From Panagrolaimus kolymaensis (Eukaryota; Nematoda; Chromadorea; Rhabditida; Panagrolaimidae), in assembly GCA_028622995.1 (NCBI GenBank), contig JAJQJQ010000033.1, forward strand, positions 2,840,569 through 2,904,568: DNA of 64,000 bases. The letters are read 5' to 3'. Shown here piece after piece: positions 1 through 12,735 of this stretch; positions within the stretch are counted from its first letter, which is position 1, and every line of letters starts with the position of its first letter. The notes beneath the pieces are model-generated. The model saw only the letters and a program-made list of their open reading frames with translations, was not told the DNA's origin and did no database searches. Made by a program: the position numbers and the translations under genes.

Positions 1-180
1 AAAAACAAACAAAAAATCTTTTTACCAAAATGCTGAAGATTTAAACAATATTTTATATCGAATAAGAACTCTTTACTTTCATGGCAAATAAATAATGCTT
101 AATTTTGTTTTTAAAATCGCGGATTTGAGAACTTTTCTAAACATATGTATTTTTATTAAAGCCATAATTATATTTTTCAG

Positions 181-3100
181 AGAAGATCTTCTCTCTATGC
201 CATCATTTGCACCAGCGTTAACAGAACTAGAACCATCCGTAGCATTTCCAAGTCAAATATTTGTTGCCCTTTATGATTTTCACGGAGTCGGCGATGACCA
301 ATTATCGTTACGAAAAGGGGATCAAGTCCGAGTACTTGGCCATAATAAAACTAAAGAATGGTGTGAAGCTCAATTAATTGCAACTAAACGAGGTCATGTA
401 CCTCAACGAGCCTCATTAATTGGATGGGTTCCAAGTCTTTATATTACTCCATTACATTCACTTGAAAAGCATTCATGGTATCATGGAAAAGTTTCAAGAA
501 ATGAAAGTGAAATTTTATTATCCAGTGGAATAAATGGTAGTTTTCTTGTGAGAGAATCTGAAACATCTATTGGTCAATTTTCTATTTCGGTTCGACACGA
601 TGGAAGAGTTTATCATTATAGAATTAATGTGGATCATAATGATAAAGTGAGTATGATCTTTTATATTTTTAAAATTTTCAAAAATAAAATTAAAAAACTT
701 TCTTGAAAAAAAGGTTAAAAACAAAGAAATTTTCCTCACTTTTTTCATATAGGTTTATACGTTCAATTTTTTAAATCAAAAATAAACTTTGTTTAACATC
801 CAAATAAATATTTTTAATAATATTTTTATAGTTATTCATAACCCATGATTCCAAATTTAAATCTCTCGCTGAATTGGTTCATCATCATAGCACTTATGCG
901 GATGGATTAATTTGTAATTTACTTTATCCTGCTCCAAAAAAGCAACGCCTTCCCGGAGTATTTTCTCTTTCCCCCACACAACCAGATGAATGGGAGATAG
1001 ATCGTCATGAAATAGTAATGCAAAATAAACTTGGCGGTGGACAATATGGTGATGTATTTTCCGCATTTTGGAAAACCCATGATCGAACTGTCGCTGTTAA
1101 AACTTTGAAAGAAGAAGCTATGGCTTTGCCGGATTTTCTCGCAGAAGCAGCTGTAATGAAAGATTTACATCATGAAAATTTAATTCAATTATTGGGTGTT
1201 TGCACTCGAGAAGCCCCATTTTATATTCTTACTGAATATATGAGTAAAGGAAATCTTCTCGAATATTTGAGAAAAGCTGATCGAACTAAAGTTCCACCAA
1301 ATACTCTCATGTTTATGGCGACTCAAATTGCTGCAGGAATGGCATTCCTTGAAACAAGAAATTTTATTCATCGAGGTTAGAAAGAATTTTTTTTGAGAAT
1401 TTATTAAGAAAATCTTTTATATCGTTTCAGATCTTGCTGCACGTAATATTCTTGTTGGAGAAAATCATACTGTAAAAGTGGCAGATTTTGGTTTGGCAAG
1501 GTTTATGCGAGATGATACTTACACGGCTCATGCTGGAGCTAAATTCCCAATAAAATGGACTTCTCCAGAAGGTCTAGCTTATAATACTTTTTCAACAAAG
1601 GTAAAAATTTAAGCATTATTGCATTCTAAAATTCCCAAGCCCGTAGAGCGGTTTTTTTATAAAAGCATAACCAAAATTAAAAACCGTTTAAAAATGTTTA
1701 TAATTTTAGTCTGATGTTTGGAGTTTTGGTATATTAATGTGGGAAATTTGTACATATGGTATGGCACCATATCCTGGTGTTGAACTTAATAGCGTTTATG
1801 GCCTTCTTGAGCGTGGCTTTCGAATGGATGCACCTTCTGGATGTCCAGCTGCTGTTTATCGTTTAATGCTACAATGTTGGCATTGGTCACCAAGCAATCG
1901 ACCAATGATGAAGGTTCGTCCTTTAAAAAAGAATAACTTCTTTGAATCTTCCATTTTAGGAAATTCATGCAAACCTACAAACCCTTCTTCAATCGGGTGC
2001 AATAAATGAAGAAGTTGATCGACAATTGGAAAAAACTCGAACTCATTCATCATCAACCAATCGTCGATCACTTTCATCCAATAATGGAGCTTTGGCAAAT
2101 GCCGCTGCAGCGGCCGCAGCTGAAAGACGAAGTGTTGGCTCTCCAAGAATTTCAACTTCGGCTCATCGAATTTTTGAGGAACATCAACAGCAGCGACGAC
2201 ATAGTGGAGGTCAACCACAAATTGAATTTCCTCCACCACCTCCACCTCGATCAAGTCGAAGCAATAATTTCAAGCAACCAAATAACAATGGCGATGGCGT
2301 TTCAAGTTTTCGATCTCCCACAGCACCAGAATCTTCACCATCACCTCCACAAATTCAACGAAGTTATCGAAGGCGAAGTGATCATATTCAACCACCAGCT
2401 GTGCCTCCAGCTTCATTAAAACCTAAATTATTAAAACCCACGATCGAAGAGGATGAAGATAGCTCGGCTTCGTTAGTGGAAGCACATCTTCGAAAAGCCA
2501 TAAATAAATTTGGTACAATGCCAAAAGGACAAAGAATTGAAGCTTTTTTGGATTCAATCGAAAAAAATTCTGCTCTTGCTGAACCATATTCAGATGATAT
2601 GAGCCATCCTGGAAGTTCATCACCACCCACGGAAGCAGCAGATTTTGATGATGTAAGCTCAGCAAGTCAATTGAGATTAGCTCTTGCACAAAAAGAACTT
2701 CAACATGCAGTTAGTGATGATTCGCTTGATACCATTCCCCTTCCATCTGCATCCGCTCCAAATAGTGCAAGGTTGTCACATGAAAAGGGTGAAGTTGTGA
2801 ATGGAGATTATAAAAGAAATGAGCTCTTAGCTCAATTAAAACAAAGATTAAAGAAACCTGAGCCCCGTCCAGGCGAAACGGTATCAGCTTCACCAGCATC
2901 CATACGAAAAATATCTGTTCATGGAAGTGCTGAAAATATTGCACTAATTAAAAATACTCCGGCTGCAATAATAGGAAAACGTCCTGAACCAAAGCCAAGA
3001 AGAACGGATAATGAAGCACAAACGGAAAAAGATAGGAAGAAAAGTTTAATTCGTTCAAATTCAAATGGCAAATCACCTGAACTTACTCCTACTGAATCTG

Positions 3101-4379
3101 AACAAGATAGTATTACAACAAGTGGGGAATCAGAACTTCAAGCTCGAATTCGTCAATTAAGACATGTTCAAACAACTTCAACAAGTTCAACAGAAAGTGA
3201 CGAAGCTACTACTGCAGCTACCGTTGCAACACCCACGGAAAGAAGAGTTTCATTGACTTCAAATGGAGGTGATTCGGAGGAATCACAAAGCAAGAATGGT
3301 ATCGTGACTCTTCGACCAGTAAAAAATGGAAAAGAAAAACAACAGCCTCGACAACTTGTAACACAAAAAGTTGCTCCTTTACAACATCATCGACCATTTT
3401 CCATGCAAAATGGTAGCAATAATAATTCTCCTCCCGCTTCTCATAAATCTCAAGCATCTGTGGAAGATTCATGTCCAACAATTTCAATGCAAACCCTTGA
3501 AAGGCAGCGACATGAAATCCAAACTCGTCCATATTCAACCCTTCAACGACAAATACAACGACAAAAAACTGAAGATTTAACATTAAATTCAGAAGTTGCA
3601 TCAACAAAACCACGAAAATTTCCACCAACAATTTCAAATATTCCTTCCAGACCATCTCCGCCAACTTCATCTTCACCTGGAAGTGGAGAGGATGAAGAAT
3701 CGGGAATGGCTCGAGCTCATTCACTTAAAGATTTAACAATAAAATTTGAAAAACTTGGTCGTCAACCACCAAATGCAACCCATCGAACTTTGAGTGAAAA
3801 ACGTTTTAGCTGTTTTGAGCCAGAAGGAAATGAAACAGAAGAATCACATCATTCAACTCCAGCAAATTTTGATGATGGTTTAACTCCTACCGTAAGCAAA
3901 GATCAACTTGGAAAACTTTACCGACAACTTGAAACGAGTATCACTGATTTACGAAATAAACGAAAACCGGTACTTTTGCGAAATCCCATCACTGCTGCTG
4001 CTGCATCGAATGGTTCAACCAATGATGGATCAAATGACAAATCCATAATAAAATTAAGCGATAATATGCAACGCTTTCATGATATTTGTAAAATTTATGC
4101 TGAAAATATTTCACCTCATAGTAAATTTCGTTATCGGTAAGCTTTTCAGTATTAAATTCTAAGTCACCATTATACCATGACATAATAATATCTTTATTGA
4201 TAAAATGTTGATTAAATAATTTTTAAATTTTTAGAGAACTTTTAAATCGAATTGAATCAAATGTAAAGCAATTGCGTAAATGTGCTGCAACACATTCAAC
4301 GCATTCCGATTCAGAAACCAAAGCTTTGACCGATGTTGAAACAACTTTACGCCATATTATGCAAGTTATTCATCGATAA
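181..4379 (+). CDS. abl-1: ABL non-receptor tyrosine kinase (SH3-SH2-kinase-FABD)
   Basis: Exons 181(or ATG 197)-646, 832-1375, 1431-1600, 1710-1913, 1960-4136 and 4235-4379 join in phase and give about 1229 residues from ATG 197, the usual size for a nematode ABL. Order: SH3 (FVALYDF, residues about 22-80), SH2 ([12 protein letters not shown], then FLVRESE, about 95-185), kinase domain with [11 protein letters not shown]-loop, VAVK lysine, HRDLAAR catalytic loop split by intron 2, DFGLARF and SDVWSFG. A roughly 700-residue Ser/Pro-rich low-complexity tail follows, and a C-terminal F-actin-binding domain ([10 protein letters not shown]) spans the last intron. Known role of the family: phosphorylating cytoskeletal and signalling partners, with the FABD tethering it to actin. 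An acceptor (TTTTTCAG at 180) precedes ATG 197, so this is either an SL trans-spliced start or the second exon of a longer 5' isoform lying outside the window. Identity is very sure; the 5' end is not. Confidence 0.95.
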
Positions 4380-4828
4380 TAATTAATGATGACTGACAAA
4401 AGAAAGAAAAAGAAAACGGGTTTATCAAATAAGCAAAACAAATAAACGAAAACTACTGCCCTCCTTGTATTTGCTTAATGAAAGACAATTTTTTTGAATG
4501 ATATGTTATATGTAAACAACGCAATACAGTAGTAATCTTCATATCCGCTTTAGTCATTTTATTTTTTTATGAACTCAATTAGATGGCGCCGCAATGAATG
4601 TGCCAGAGATTAAATTTTTTTACTGCTCAAATTTGATTGTTATTTTAATTACTTATTTTTAACGGGATTGAGGGTTAAAATAAATAGGGAATAATATTGT
4701 CCAAATTTTAATACAACATACAAATAAAAGATGTAATAATTTTATTAAAAATATAAGATAACAAGAAAAAACAAAAGGAATAATAATAAAAAAAGATGCA
4801 AAGAGTTAAAAAAAATTACTAATTAGTA
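4380..4828. other. Intergenic, no gene seen
   Basis: AT-rich spacer between convergent genes. It would hold both 3' untranslated regions. No conserved ORF, RNA or repeat was seen. Confidence 0.5.
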
Positions 4829-5967
4829 TTAGATCTTTTTGGCTTTCTTAGATGGCCTTTCATTTGTAGCATTCTTCTTTGGACGACCTCTCTTTCTTGG
4901 ATTTTGAGTAATTGCTTCAAGCTTGAAAGGATGAACACGAATAACAGACTGTTGAACTAATGACACATCAAATTCTGGAGCTTCATCAAACGAATTGCTG
5001 ATTGTGTTCGAAGGTTCTTCCACGTTGTTATTATCAAGAGCAACTTCCAATGTTGCAGCATTATTTCCTGGAACCATGACGAATTCTTCCAATTCAGCTA
5101 CATGTTCAACTTGAGCCGAAGCGTCAGGAGCAATAGGAAGTTGAAGTAATGCTCCACCATTTTCATGAACTTCATCAAAGTAACCATTGAGAAATGCTTC
5201 ATCCACTTCTGGAGCTCCACCATAGATATCGATGATTTGGTATTCTTCCATGTTGCTGGAAGCATTTTCAAATGACGCATCATAATTTACAGGACCCATG
5301 ACGAATTGTTCTAGTTCAGCTTGAGTCAAATGACGTGAGATATAAGGTTGTTGAAATAATGCTTCACCATTTTCCGGAGATCCAATAATGAAATTGTTGA
5401 TTATTTGTGATGATTCTTCCATGTAAGCGTTATCACGAACATCTTCCAATACAATAGTAGGACTTTCGGGAGGTACGACATCGACTTCCAATTCAGATTG
5501 AATAACCTAAAAAATAAAGAGTGAGATGATTCATAAAATTTTGTCGAAAATCATGTCTAATCGATGGAATATGTACTCTTTGCATCCACTATTTCATATG
5601 TAAATGTTAAACTTACTTCTTGCATTTCATGTTGTTTTTTTGTAGTTCTTGACTGCTTACGCTTATTGACGACGGCTGATGGAGATACCGAAGAAGGCAA
5701 ACGAGATGGTCGACTAACAGCAGGTTTAGATTGAGAAGTATGACGTCGAGTTGAAGCATTTCGATTGCCATTGACTTCTTCCTTTTGAACAGATGTTGTT
5801 GAAATTTGAGTTGATAATCTAGCCGATCGACGAAGAGCAGGTTTGTTCATTTCTTGAAAAGTATTTGAAGTTGAAGCATTTTCATCATTGACTTCTTCCT
5901 TTTGAGCAGATGTTGTTGAACTTTGAGTTGATAATCTAACCGATCGACGAAGAGCAGGTTTATTCAT
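4829..5967 (-). CDS. AT-hook-like, internally repetitive nuclear-type protein
   Basis: Two exons (5967-5617, 5506-4829) with a clean GTAAGT donor give 342 residues. The N-terminal third contains a duplicated basic block, MNKPALRRSVRLSTQ... and MNKPALRRSARLSTQ..., about 40 residues apart. The middle is acidic and also partly repeated (ELEQFVMGPVN and ELEEFVMVPGN). The last 22 residues are strongly basic with RKRGRPKKN, a match to the AT-hook core GRP. This suggests a chromatin or DNA-binding protein with a nuclear localisation signal, which is inference from composition only. No enzymatic domain and no family recognised; likely fast-evolving. Confidence 0.75.
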
Positions 5968-6454
5968 CTTTGAAGAATTACGTTGAGTTCAAGTGTATTT
6001 ATTATTTGAAGTTCACAAGATTTATGTATCAATAAAATTTAGAAGAAAGTTTGGATTGAGTAAAAAAATCCGACTGTAGCTTCTTTGCGAGATTCTACGC
6101 TTCGCATCTTTCACATGAGAAGTCGCGGGTTTTTAAATATGAAATTAATGTAATTTCAGATTTTTGGTTTATAAGCAAATGCGCAATAATTGAAACCCGT
6201 TTCATATTTTTTTTACAGTATTAACAAATAAAAGTTTTTATTTATTTCTCTTAATCAAGGCCAATTTCCCGATTATTTCTGGCAGTTGTTTTCTTTCAAA
6301 ACAAGTTTTACTTTCAAACTTTTCACGTGCTTCGTCCGTCCTATTGATTGACTGGCTTATTTCCTTCCATTTTCTTTTTTCTCTTTCTTTTTGTTTGAGT
6401 TTGCAATTTTATAAGTTGCAAGTTGCTTAGAGTCTTTATTTTTTTTTTATAAAA
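5968..6454. other. Divergent intergenic promoter region
   Basis: Separates two divergently transcribed genes, so it should hold both promoters. Nothing specific could be identified beyond T-rich tracts just before ATG 6455. Confidence 0.4.
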
Positions 6455-7328
6455 ATGTATTTGGGTTTATGGGATTGGCTTTCGCCACCTTCGAATAATC
6501 CAAATGAATGTTGTCAATGTTGGTCAGTAAAATGCAAAGTATGTAAAGCTTAAAACAGTCTTAAACTTTTCAATTGCATTATTTTTCAGAGAGTTACTCT
6601 ATTACTTATTTTATTTCCATTTACAATATTATTGGGATTAATTTCATTAGCTCTTTGGACTCGATTTGGTTTTGCATTGCCTGTGGTTATAATTGGAATT
6701 GTTGTAATTCTTCAATTTTTAACTTTACTTATAAGTGTTCCAGCATTTTTTGATGAAAAACAATTTAATTTTTTGTTGCCATCTCTTTGCGCTAATGCGA
6801 TATCAGCTATTGTTTGGATATTACTCATGATTATTTATATTGTTAAACTCATCGTCCATCATGTAAATGGAACCGGTGGTGAAATAAGAGATGTTTCAAA
6901 ATCCATTTTCTTACCAGGCATACCACATACAGGTTTTGGAAATACAGCCCTTGAAGGATTAAATGAAAGTGAGCTTTTAAAAGATTTTCATAGTTTTAGC
7001 AAATATTTTAAACGTTAGTTAACACAATTGTCGAAATTTTGAGAAGTTTAAAATTCTTTGATAAAAATTTATTAAACCCAAGTTTTAAGATGAGAAGAAT
7101 CTCCACTATCTTGGTCATGTTTGTTTCATGCTTCCCATTCAATTATTTCTTGCTTATTTACTTTATGGAATTTACCGAATCTTTAAAACTAGAAACACAG
7201 AAAATCAAAAAATGAGAAAACTTCGAAGTCGTCGACCTCCTCCACATAATATTGTTGTTCTTGAACAAAATGTTGATGAAGCTATTTATGGAGTTCGAGT
7301 TGAAAAGTTTAAGAAAGGACGACCATAA
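6455..7328 (+). CDS. Four-transmembrane protein, family not recognised
   Basis: Exons 6455-6538, 6590-6968 and 7090-7328 join in phase to give 233 residues. The N-terminus carries a Cys cluster (NECCQCWSVKCK). Three hydrophobic helices follow (LLLILFPFTILLGLISL; VVIIGIVVILQFLTLLISV; AISAIVWILLMIIYIV), then a polar loop and a fourth helix (PIQLFLAYLLYGIYRIF) in exon 3, and a basic tail with RKLRSRRPPP. If the GTGAGC donor at 6969 is not used, translation stops at 7018 and the fourth helix is lost, so two isoforms are possible. The Cys-rich N-terminus plus four helices recalls LAPTM4-type endosomal proteins, but I cannot assign a family. The basic RxR-like tail could be an ER or Golgi sorting signal (inference). 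Confidence 0.75.
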
Positions 7329-7691
7329 TCTTAACAATAAAAATCAGTAAATATTAAGACATCCATGCATGGTCATAATCCTTAATAATAATATTAAGTT
7401 ATAATTTTGTATTTTTTAACACGGGTTTTTATTGTCAATGTTATTTGCGAAGTAATTATGTATCAAATTTTTATAAATCAATCCAACTTTAACACTTTTT
7501 ATTTTTTTATCAAAATCATAAAATTTTTATTGCCATGAAGAAAGAAGAACTCTTTAAAATATTGATGCCTAATATTTTCCATTTATACAAACAAAGAAAT
7601 TTGCATATTGTTTTCATTTTTTTTGTAGTTACTTTTTTCCTTTCTCCATTCTTTGTTTTGTCCTTTTTTATCGAAAAAAGCATTAGCAATC
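7329..7691. other. Short intergenic region
   Basis: AT-rich spacer between two same-strand genes. It holds an AATAAA-like sequence after the upstream stop and a T-rich stretch before ATG 7692. No gene seen. Confidence 0.4.
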
Positions 7692-9178
7692 ATGTCGTCT
7701 CGTCGTATTCTTTCAGTTATCCCAAAACCTTGGATTCAACGAAATTTTACTGATGGTGCACGTTCAAATCTTCCTCCGCGCCATGAATCTGAACATTCTC
7801 CACCTCCATTGACTCAACTCAGCCAAGATGAAATGGCTTTCAAAGATACAGGTTTGTTTTTTCACTTTTTCTTTTGATTTTGCTTTTACATTTTCATTTT
7901 TTTAGTAAAGAAGTTTTCAAATGAAGTTGTTAAACCACTTGTTCGAAAAATGGATGATGCAGCAAAAATGGATAAAATTGTGATTGATGGATGTTTCGAA
8001 AATGGAGTAAGCATTTTTTGAATACCTCTAAAGTTTTATTTGTTGTTTATTTTTCAGTTTATGGGGCTTGAAGTACCAACCAAATATGATGGACCTGGTG
8101 CATCATTTTTCAATGTAGTTTTGGTTGTTGAAGAACTTGCTAAAGTTGATCCAAGCGTTTCAGTTTATTGTGATGTTCAAAATACTCTTGTTGCACCATT
8201 AATCATTCAATTAGGAACTGAAGAACAAAAGAAAAAATATCTCACTCGAGCTGTCAAGGATTGGGTTAGAATTGTCTCTTCATTTTCAATTTATTCCTTG
8301 TTTATTACAGATTGGTGCTTTCTGTTTATCCGAAGCAAGTAGTGGATCTGATGCATTTGCTCTCAAAACTGTTGCCAAACCTGATGGTGATGATTTTATC
8401 ATTAATGGTTCAAAACTTTGGATTACCAATGCTGCAAGTGCTCATTTCTTCCTTGTTATGGCAAATGCTGATCCATCAAAAGGTTATCGAGGTATCACAT
8501 GTTTCCTTGTTGATCGTGATGCTCCTGGTGTTAGTGTTGGAAAAACTGAAGATAAACTTGGAATTCGTGCTTCATCAACTTGTCCTGTTCATTTCGATAA
8601 TGTTCGTGTACCTAAATCAGCAATTTTGGGTGAATATGGTAAAGGATACAAATATTCAATTGAATGTTTGAATGCTGGAAGAATTGGAATCGGTGCACAA
8701 ATGCTTGGTCTTGCTCAAGGTTGCTTTGATAATACCATACCATATTTACAAGAACGTAAACAATTTTCTTCAAGAATCATTGATTTTCAAGTATGTTTTT
8801 TGACATCATGTCTAAATGATCTCCTATCGTTACTAAGAACTCCTATTATATTTATTTTTTTAGAGTGTTCAACATCAAATTTCAACAATCGCAACTGAAA
8901 TTGAAGCTGCTCGTTTACTCGTTTACAATGCTGCTCGTTTGAAGGAAAGCAATTTACCATATATCAAACAAGCTGCAATGGCAAAATGGTATTCTTCTGT
9001 CGTCGCAACTAACGCAACAAGCAAATGTGTGGAATTACTTGGTGGTGTTGGATTTACAAAAGAATTCCCTGTTGAAAAATTCTATCGTGATTGCAAAATT
9101 GGAACTATTTATGAAGGAACATCAAACATTCAACTCAACACTATTGCCAAACTTGTCGATGCTGAATATAAAAGCTAA
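7692..9178 (+). CDS. ACADSB: Short/branched-chain acyl-CoA dehydrogenase, mitochondrial
   Basis: Exons 7692-7851, 7906-8006, 8058-8264, 8311-8790 and 8864-9178 give 420 residues, close to the 432 of human ACADSB. The N-terminus ([19 protein letters not shown]) is basic and acid-free like a mitochondrial targeting peptide. Acyl-CoA dehydrogenase signatures are present in order: [17 protein letters not shown], the FAD-proximal [46 protein letters not shown], and the catalytic-base region [19 protein letters not shown], where the Glu of YEGT abstracts the alpha proton. The closest match I know is the ACADSB branch (C. elegans acdh-1 to -4 group), which oxidises 2-methylbutyryl-CoA and short straight-chain acyl-CoAs in isoleucine and fatty acid catabolism. 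The precise orthologue number is not assignable. Confidence 0.93.
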
Positions 9179-9529
9179 ATTTTGAACTTTGTATTTTTGA
9201 TGTATTTTCTGTATTAGGATAACAAATAAAGATATTTGATTAATATTATTTTGCTTTTAATTTGCATTGATTTTGTTTCAAATCAATTTCGGACAAATCA
9301 TGACAGTTTCGTTGACTGCTTATGTAAAAATTGCGACAGCAAAAAAATTATGTTGCACAATGTCAGAGAATGTTTATTAATTTATTTATTTTAATGTGAA
9401 AAAAAAAGCAAACATTAATGAAAGAAGGAAATGCTTGCATAGAATACACCGTACATAAAAAATACAAGTTGATAAATTTATAAACTATCAAAACTTTGAA
9501 ATGTTTGCATAAACAACGCAAAATGTTTT
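9179..9529. other. Intergenic between convergent genes
   Basis: Contains an AATAAA poly(A) signal near 9223 for the upstream gene. No further gene seen. Confidence 0.5.
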
Positions 9530-12500
9530 TTAATATTCATCTTCAAGCATGGCTGGATCAATCAAAAATGTTTCTTCATTTTCATTGATATAAAGCTCAA
9601 ATCTTGGTAAATATTGTACAATAAATTTTCGCCAACTATAATCCCTCAATTGTCGAATATTTTCTGGATGACTTGGAAGACGTGCACGTTTAAGCAAGTT
9701 TTGTAAAACTTCTAATCCAACGCTGCCATAATTATCTTCAACAATTTCACGAACTTTTTTACAAAATTGATCAATTATGTTCTTTAAAAAAATTCAATGA
9801 TTAAATTATTTAAAAAAAGAAGAATAAAAATTCTTACTTCACTTCGATGAATTGCTTCTGAGCGTGGCCGTCTTCCTGGTGGAACAACACTTGCTGGTCG
9901 ATATCCTAAAGCTGAAGGAGGATTGTTAGCTGGAATAGTTGACATTGGACGATGATTTATTGGTTGATGATAACTTTGTTGGGGATAATGATTAGGATAA
10001 TCATGATTATAAGCTGGTGGCTGTGGTAGCGGTTGTGGACGTCGCTGATCAAAAGCTTGCAGGGGCATTGGGCGTCGTGGATCATGATAATATCTATTAT
10101 CGCTTTGAGGAGATTGACGAGTAGGAATTTCTCGAAATGATGAACGCGATGGACCTGGATTTTCGTAACGTGGATCTGGGCGCCTTGAAGGTCCATCATG
10201 TGGATTTTCGTAACGGTGATCTGGATTCCCTGATGGTGGTTGACGATTACTATGGCCGTATGAGCTATGAAATTCGCGCAATTCAGGTTCCTCTTCTTCT
10301 TCTCGGTAAAAAGGCGGAGGATTATTTATTGTTGGATCAGGGCCATTCCCATATTGCGTGTTTTCCCATGTAGGTTGTTGGTAATTATCGCTTGGTTGAT
10401 ATGGAGGAAGATCATGATGACTTCCATTAAAGCCTGGACGATTTGATGATGATTGATTAACTGGAGGTTGTTGTTGTGATTGAGGATAACGAGGAGTTGG
10501 CGAATGAACCTAAAAAAAGGAATTTAACAATTCTAAAACGTTCCATTTAAAAATAACTTACTACTGGAATCCTTCGTTCAATTGGATGATCAATTGTTCG
10601 TGCGATGGGTTGATTTGCAGCGGCATTATTAGATTGACCAGCTTCATATGCTCGTTCATGGTGAAGTGGTCGTCGACGATTAACTGTTGATTCTGGTAGA
10701 GGCTCTTGACTTCTTCTACCATTATTATTATTCTGCGGATGTGCTATAGTTCTTGAATAACCTGGTGGACTGCCAAGTGGTTTAGAAAGAGCTGGTTGTT
10801 GTGAAGTAATTGTTGCTGTTTTAAGGTATACAGGCCGAATACTAAAGTTTCCATGTGATGGCGTGTTTTCAGCGTCAACTCGAGCAGTTGGTGCAAGCTG
10901 TGCATTAATGGGAGGGTCGATAACCTAAGAAAAAAAGGTTACCTTTTTAAACGTTAATTTTAAAATAATTTACTTTATGAGTTCTCAAACGTGAATTATC
11001 TGTTCCATTAGCTTTCATTCTATACAGATTATTCAATGCTTTAGCTTCTTTAGTCATTTCTTGAGTATGCATGAATTTACCTCGAGTAAATTGAAATCCT
11101 CTACGTTTTGGTGGATCTTCTGGTTCGTTATTATTGGAATGATTATTATTTTCAGATGGCAAAGATTCTTGATTGTTTTGGTTGTTTCCATTTAGTTCAG
11201 AAGCTTCTTGTTGTTGAACATCACTTGGTGATGTGGGCTCAGATGGTGGCGGAGTTTCTTTTGATGGTTCGTCCTCATCATCCGTATATAAACCTTCTTC
11301 GTTAATGGGCTTGGATGCTGTTTCTGAAGGAGGAAACACGAGGTGAGGTTTTCGAGAAGTTGAAGCACCGGGTAAATCAAAGTCCATGTTAAGCTAAAAT
11401 CATAAACATATTTTTCATATTTTTTCTAAAGCTGTGTTACTTACGGTACTACCATTAGAAGAAGCTAAATTATTATCTCCCGTGGCATTATTCTTTGAGA
11501 TTTCGTTGTTAGTGATATTAGTCTCATTTAATTCTTCTTCAAGTCCCATTTTGTATGTTTTATCCATATCATCTTTAATACAATTAAATTCAGTTTTAAA
11601 TTCAGCAAAACTTTTTTTCATACGGTGTTGTTGTTTATTTTCAGCGGGTGGTGGAGGACGTTCACCATTTTTACGATCAAATGAAGTGGCACCATTCCGT
11701 TCAGAAAGTACGTTAGTACTTCCTTTTGAATTAACAGGAACACGATATGGTGCATTTTCGACTCGATCATCATCAGAATCAGAATCGCTGAAGCTTTTTC
11801 TTATTTCAGTTGGCCCAGGTTTAGCAAGAGAAAAATGTTTTGATGGTGGAGATTGTGATGGACTTAGTTGTTCTTCATTTCGATTGCTGTTTACAATTTT
11901 AAAAAGATTTGGAATTCGAAATTTATGGTTTAGTTTTTGGAATAATTCAATCCTCCCATTTTTTATATTTTCAATATTTGCTAATAATTCATCCATTGTT
12001 TTATTTGGGATTAAACGAAGAGAAGATTCTTGTTTGCCATTATTGGAATAAGAAAATTCAAGATCTTCAAATACAATTTCATAAACATGCTTTTTATTTA
12101 TATTTGGGAACCACTCTTTTCGAAACTAAAAAACGAAAGCAACTTTAACGCTAGTAAATATTAAAAGCTTAATACCGCTGTCCATCCTTTTCCATTATTC
12201 TTCTTCGATAATTTATCTTCCAAATAATTAAATGTTACATATCCCTCCCTACTGATGAGTCTATCACTTTCACAGTCATTTACAAGTTTGATGAGTTGAG
12301 TTCGTCCATGTAAAAATATATCTTGATTATGCTTTTCGAAATAAGATGTATCGGCAAATGAAATTTTTTCGTGAAGTTCTTCAATCTTTTTACTAAAAGG
12401 CAACGAACTGCTCAAAATTAAAATTTAAAAAAATATTACTTTTTAAAATCATCAAGCTTCAAATCGTCTTTCACATCCTTATTAAAATAATATAACTTTT

Positions 12501-12735
12501 TATCTCGACCAATATAAATTTCCAAAAAGCTTTCAAATCTATTAGAATATTTACGAATTAAAGAATTTAACGAAATACATCCCAATTTCTTTTGTAAAAT
12601 TTCATCAAGGCTTAAACCTTGACCATAAAATTCAAAATAGTTTTGGATTTTCTCTTCTGATAATGGTTGAATTGTTATAATATAAATGGTTTCAATTAAT
12701 GTTTCAAGCAAGATATCGTTTGTGATCTCGTCCAT
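9530..12735 (-). CDS. Large disordered protein with LOTUS-like terminal domains (tentative)
   Basis: Seven exons (12735-12440, 12407-12176, 12125-11445, 11393-10974, 10924-10562, 10509-9838, 9781-9530) stay in phase for about 971 residues. An acceptor-like ACAATTTCAG lies just upstream of the ATG and may be an SL trans-splice site. The first 95 residues look helical with YGQGLSLDEILQKKLG followed by ISLNSLIRKY. The C-terminal 80 residues form a similar-sized globular unit (YGSVGLEVLQNLL then FIVQYLPRFELYI). Both have the spacing of LOTUS/OST-HTH winged-helix domains. The central ~600 residues are low-complexity: Ser/Asn/Glu-rich, then Pro/Gln/Arg-rich with short repeats (DHRYENP, DPRYENP). 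Two LOTUS-type modules flanking disordered sequence would fit a germ-granule scaffold such as MIP-1/MIP-2, but this is inference only; the gene model itself is well supported. Confidence 0.7.

Noticed and set aside
11434..12051. 205-aa plus-strand ORF
   Set aside because: Antisense to exon 3 of the LOTUS-like gene, which has good splice junctions and phase on the other strand.
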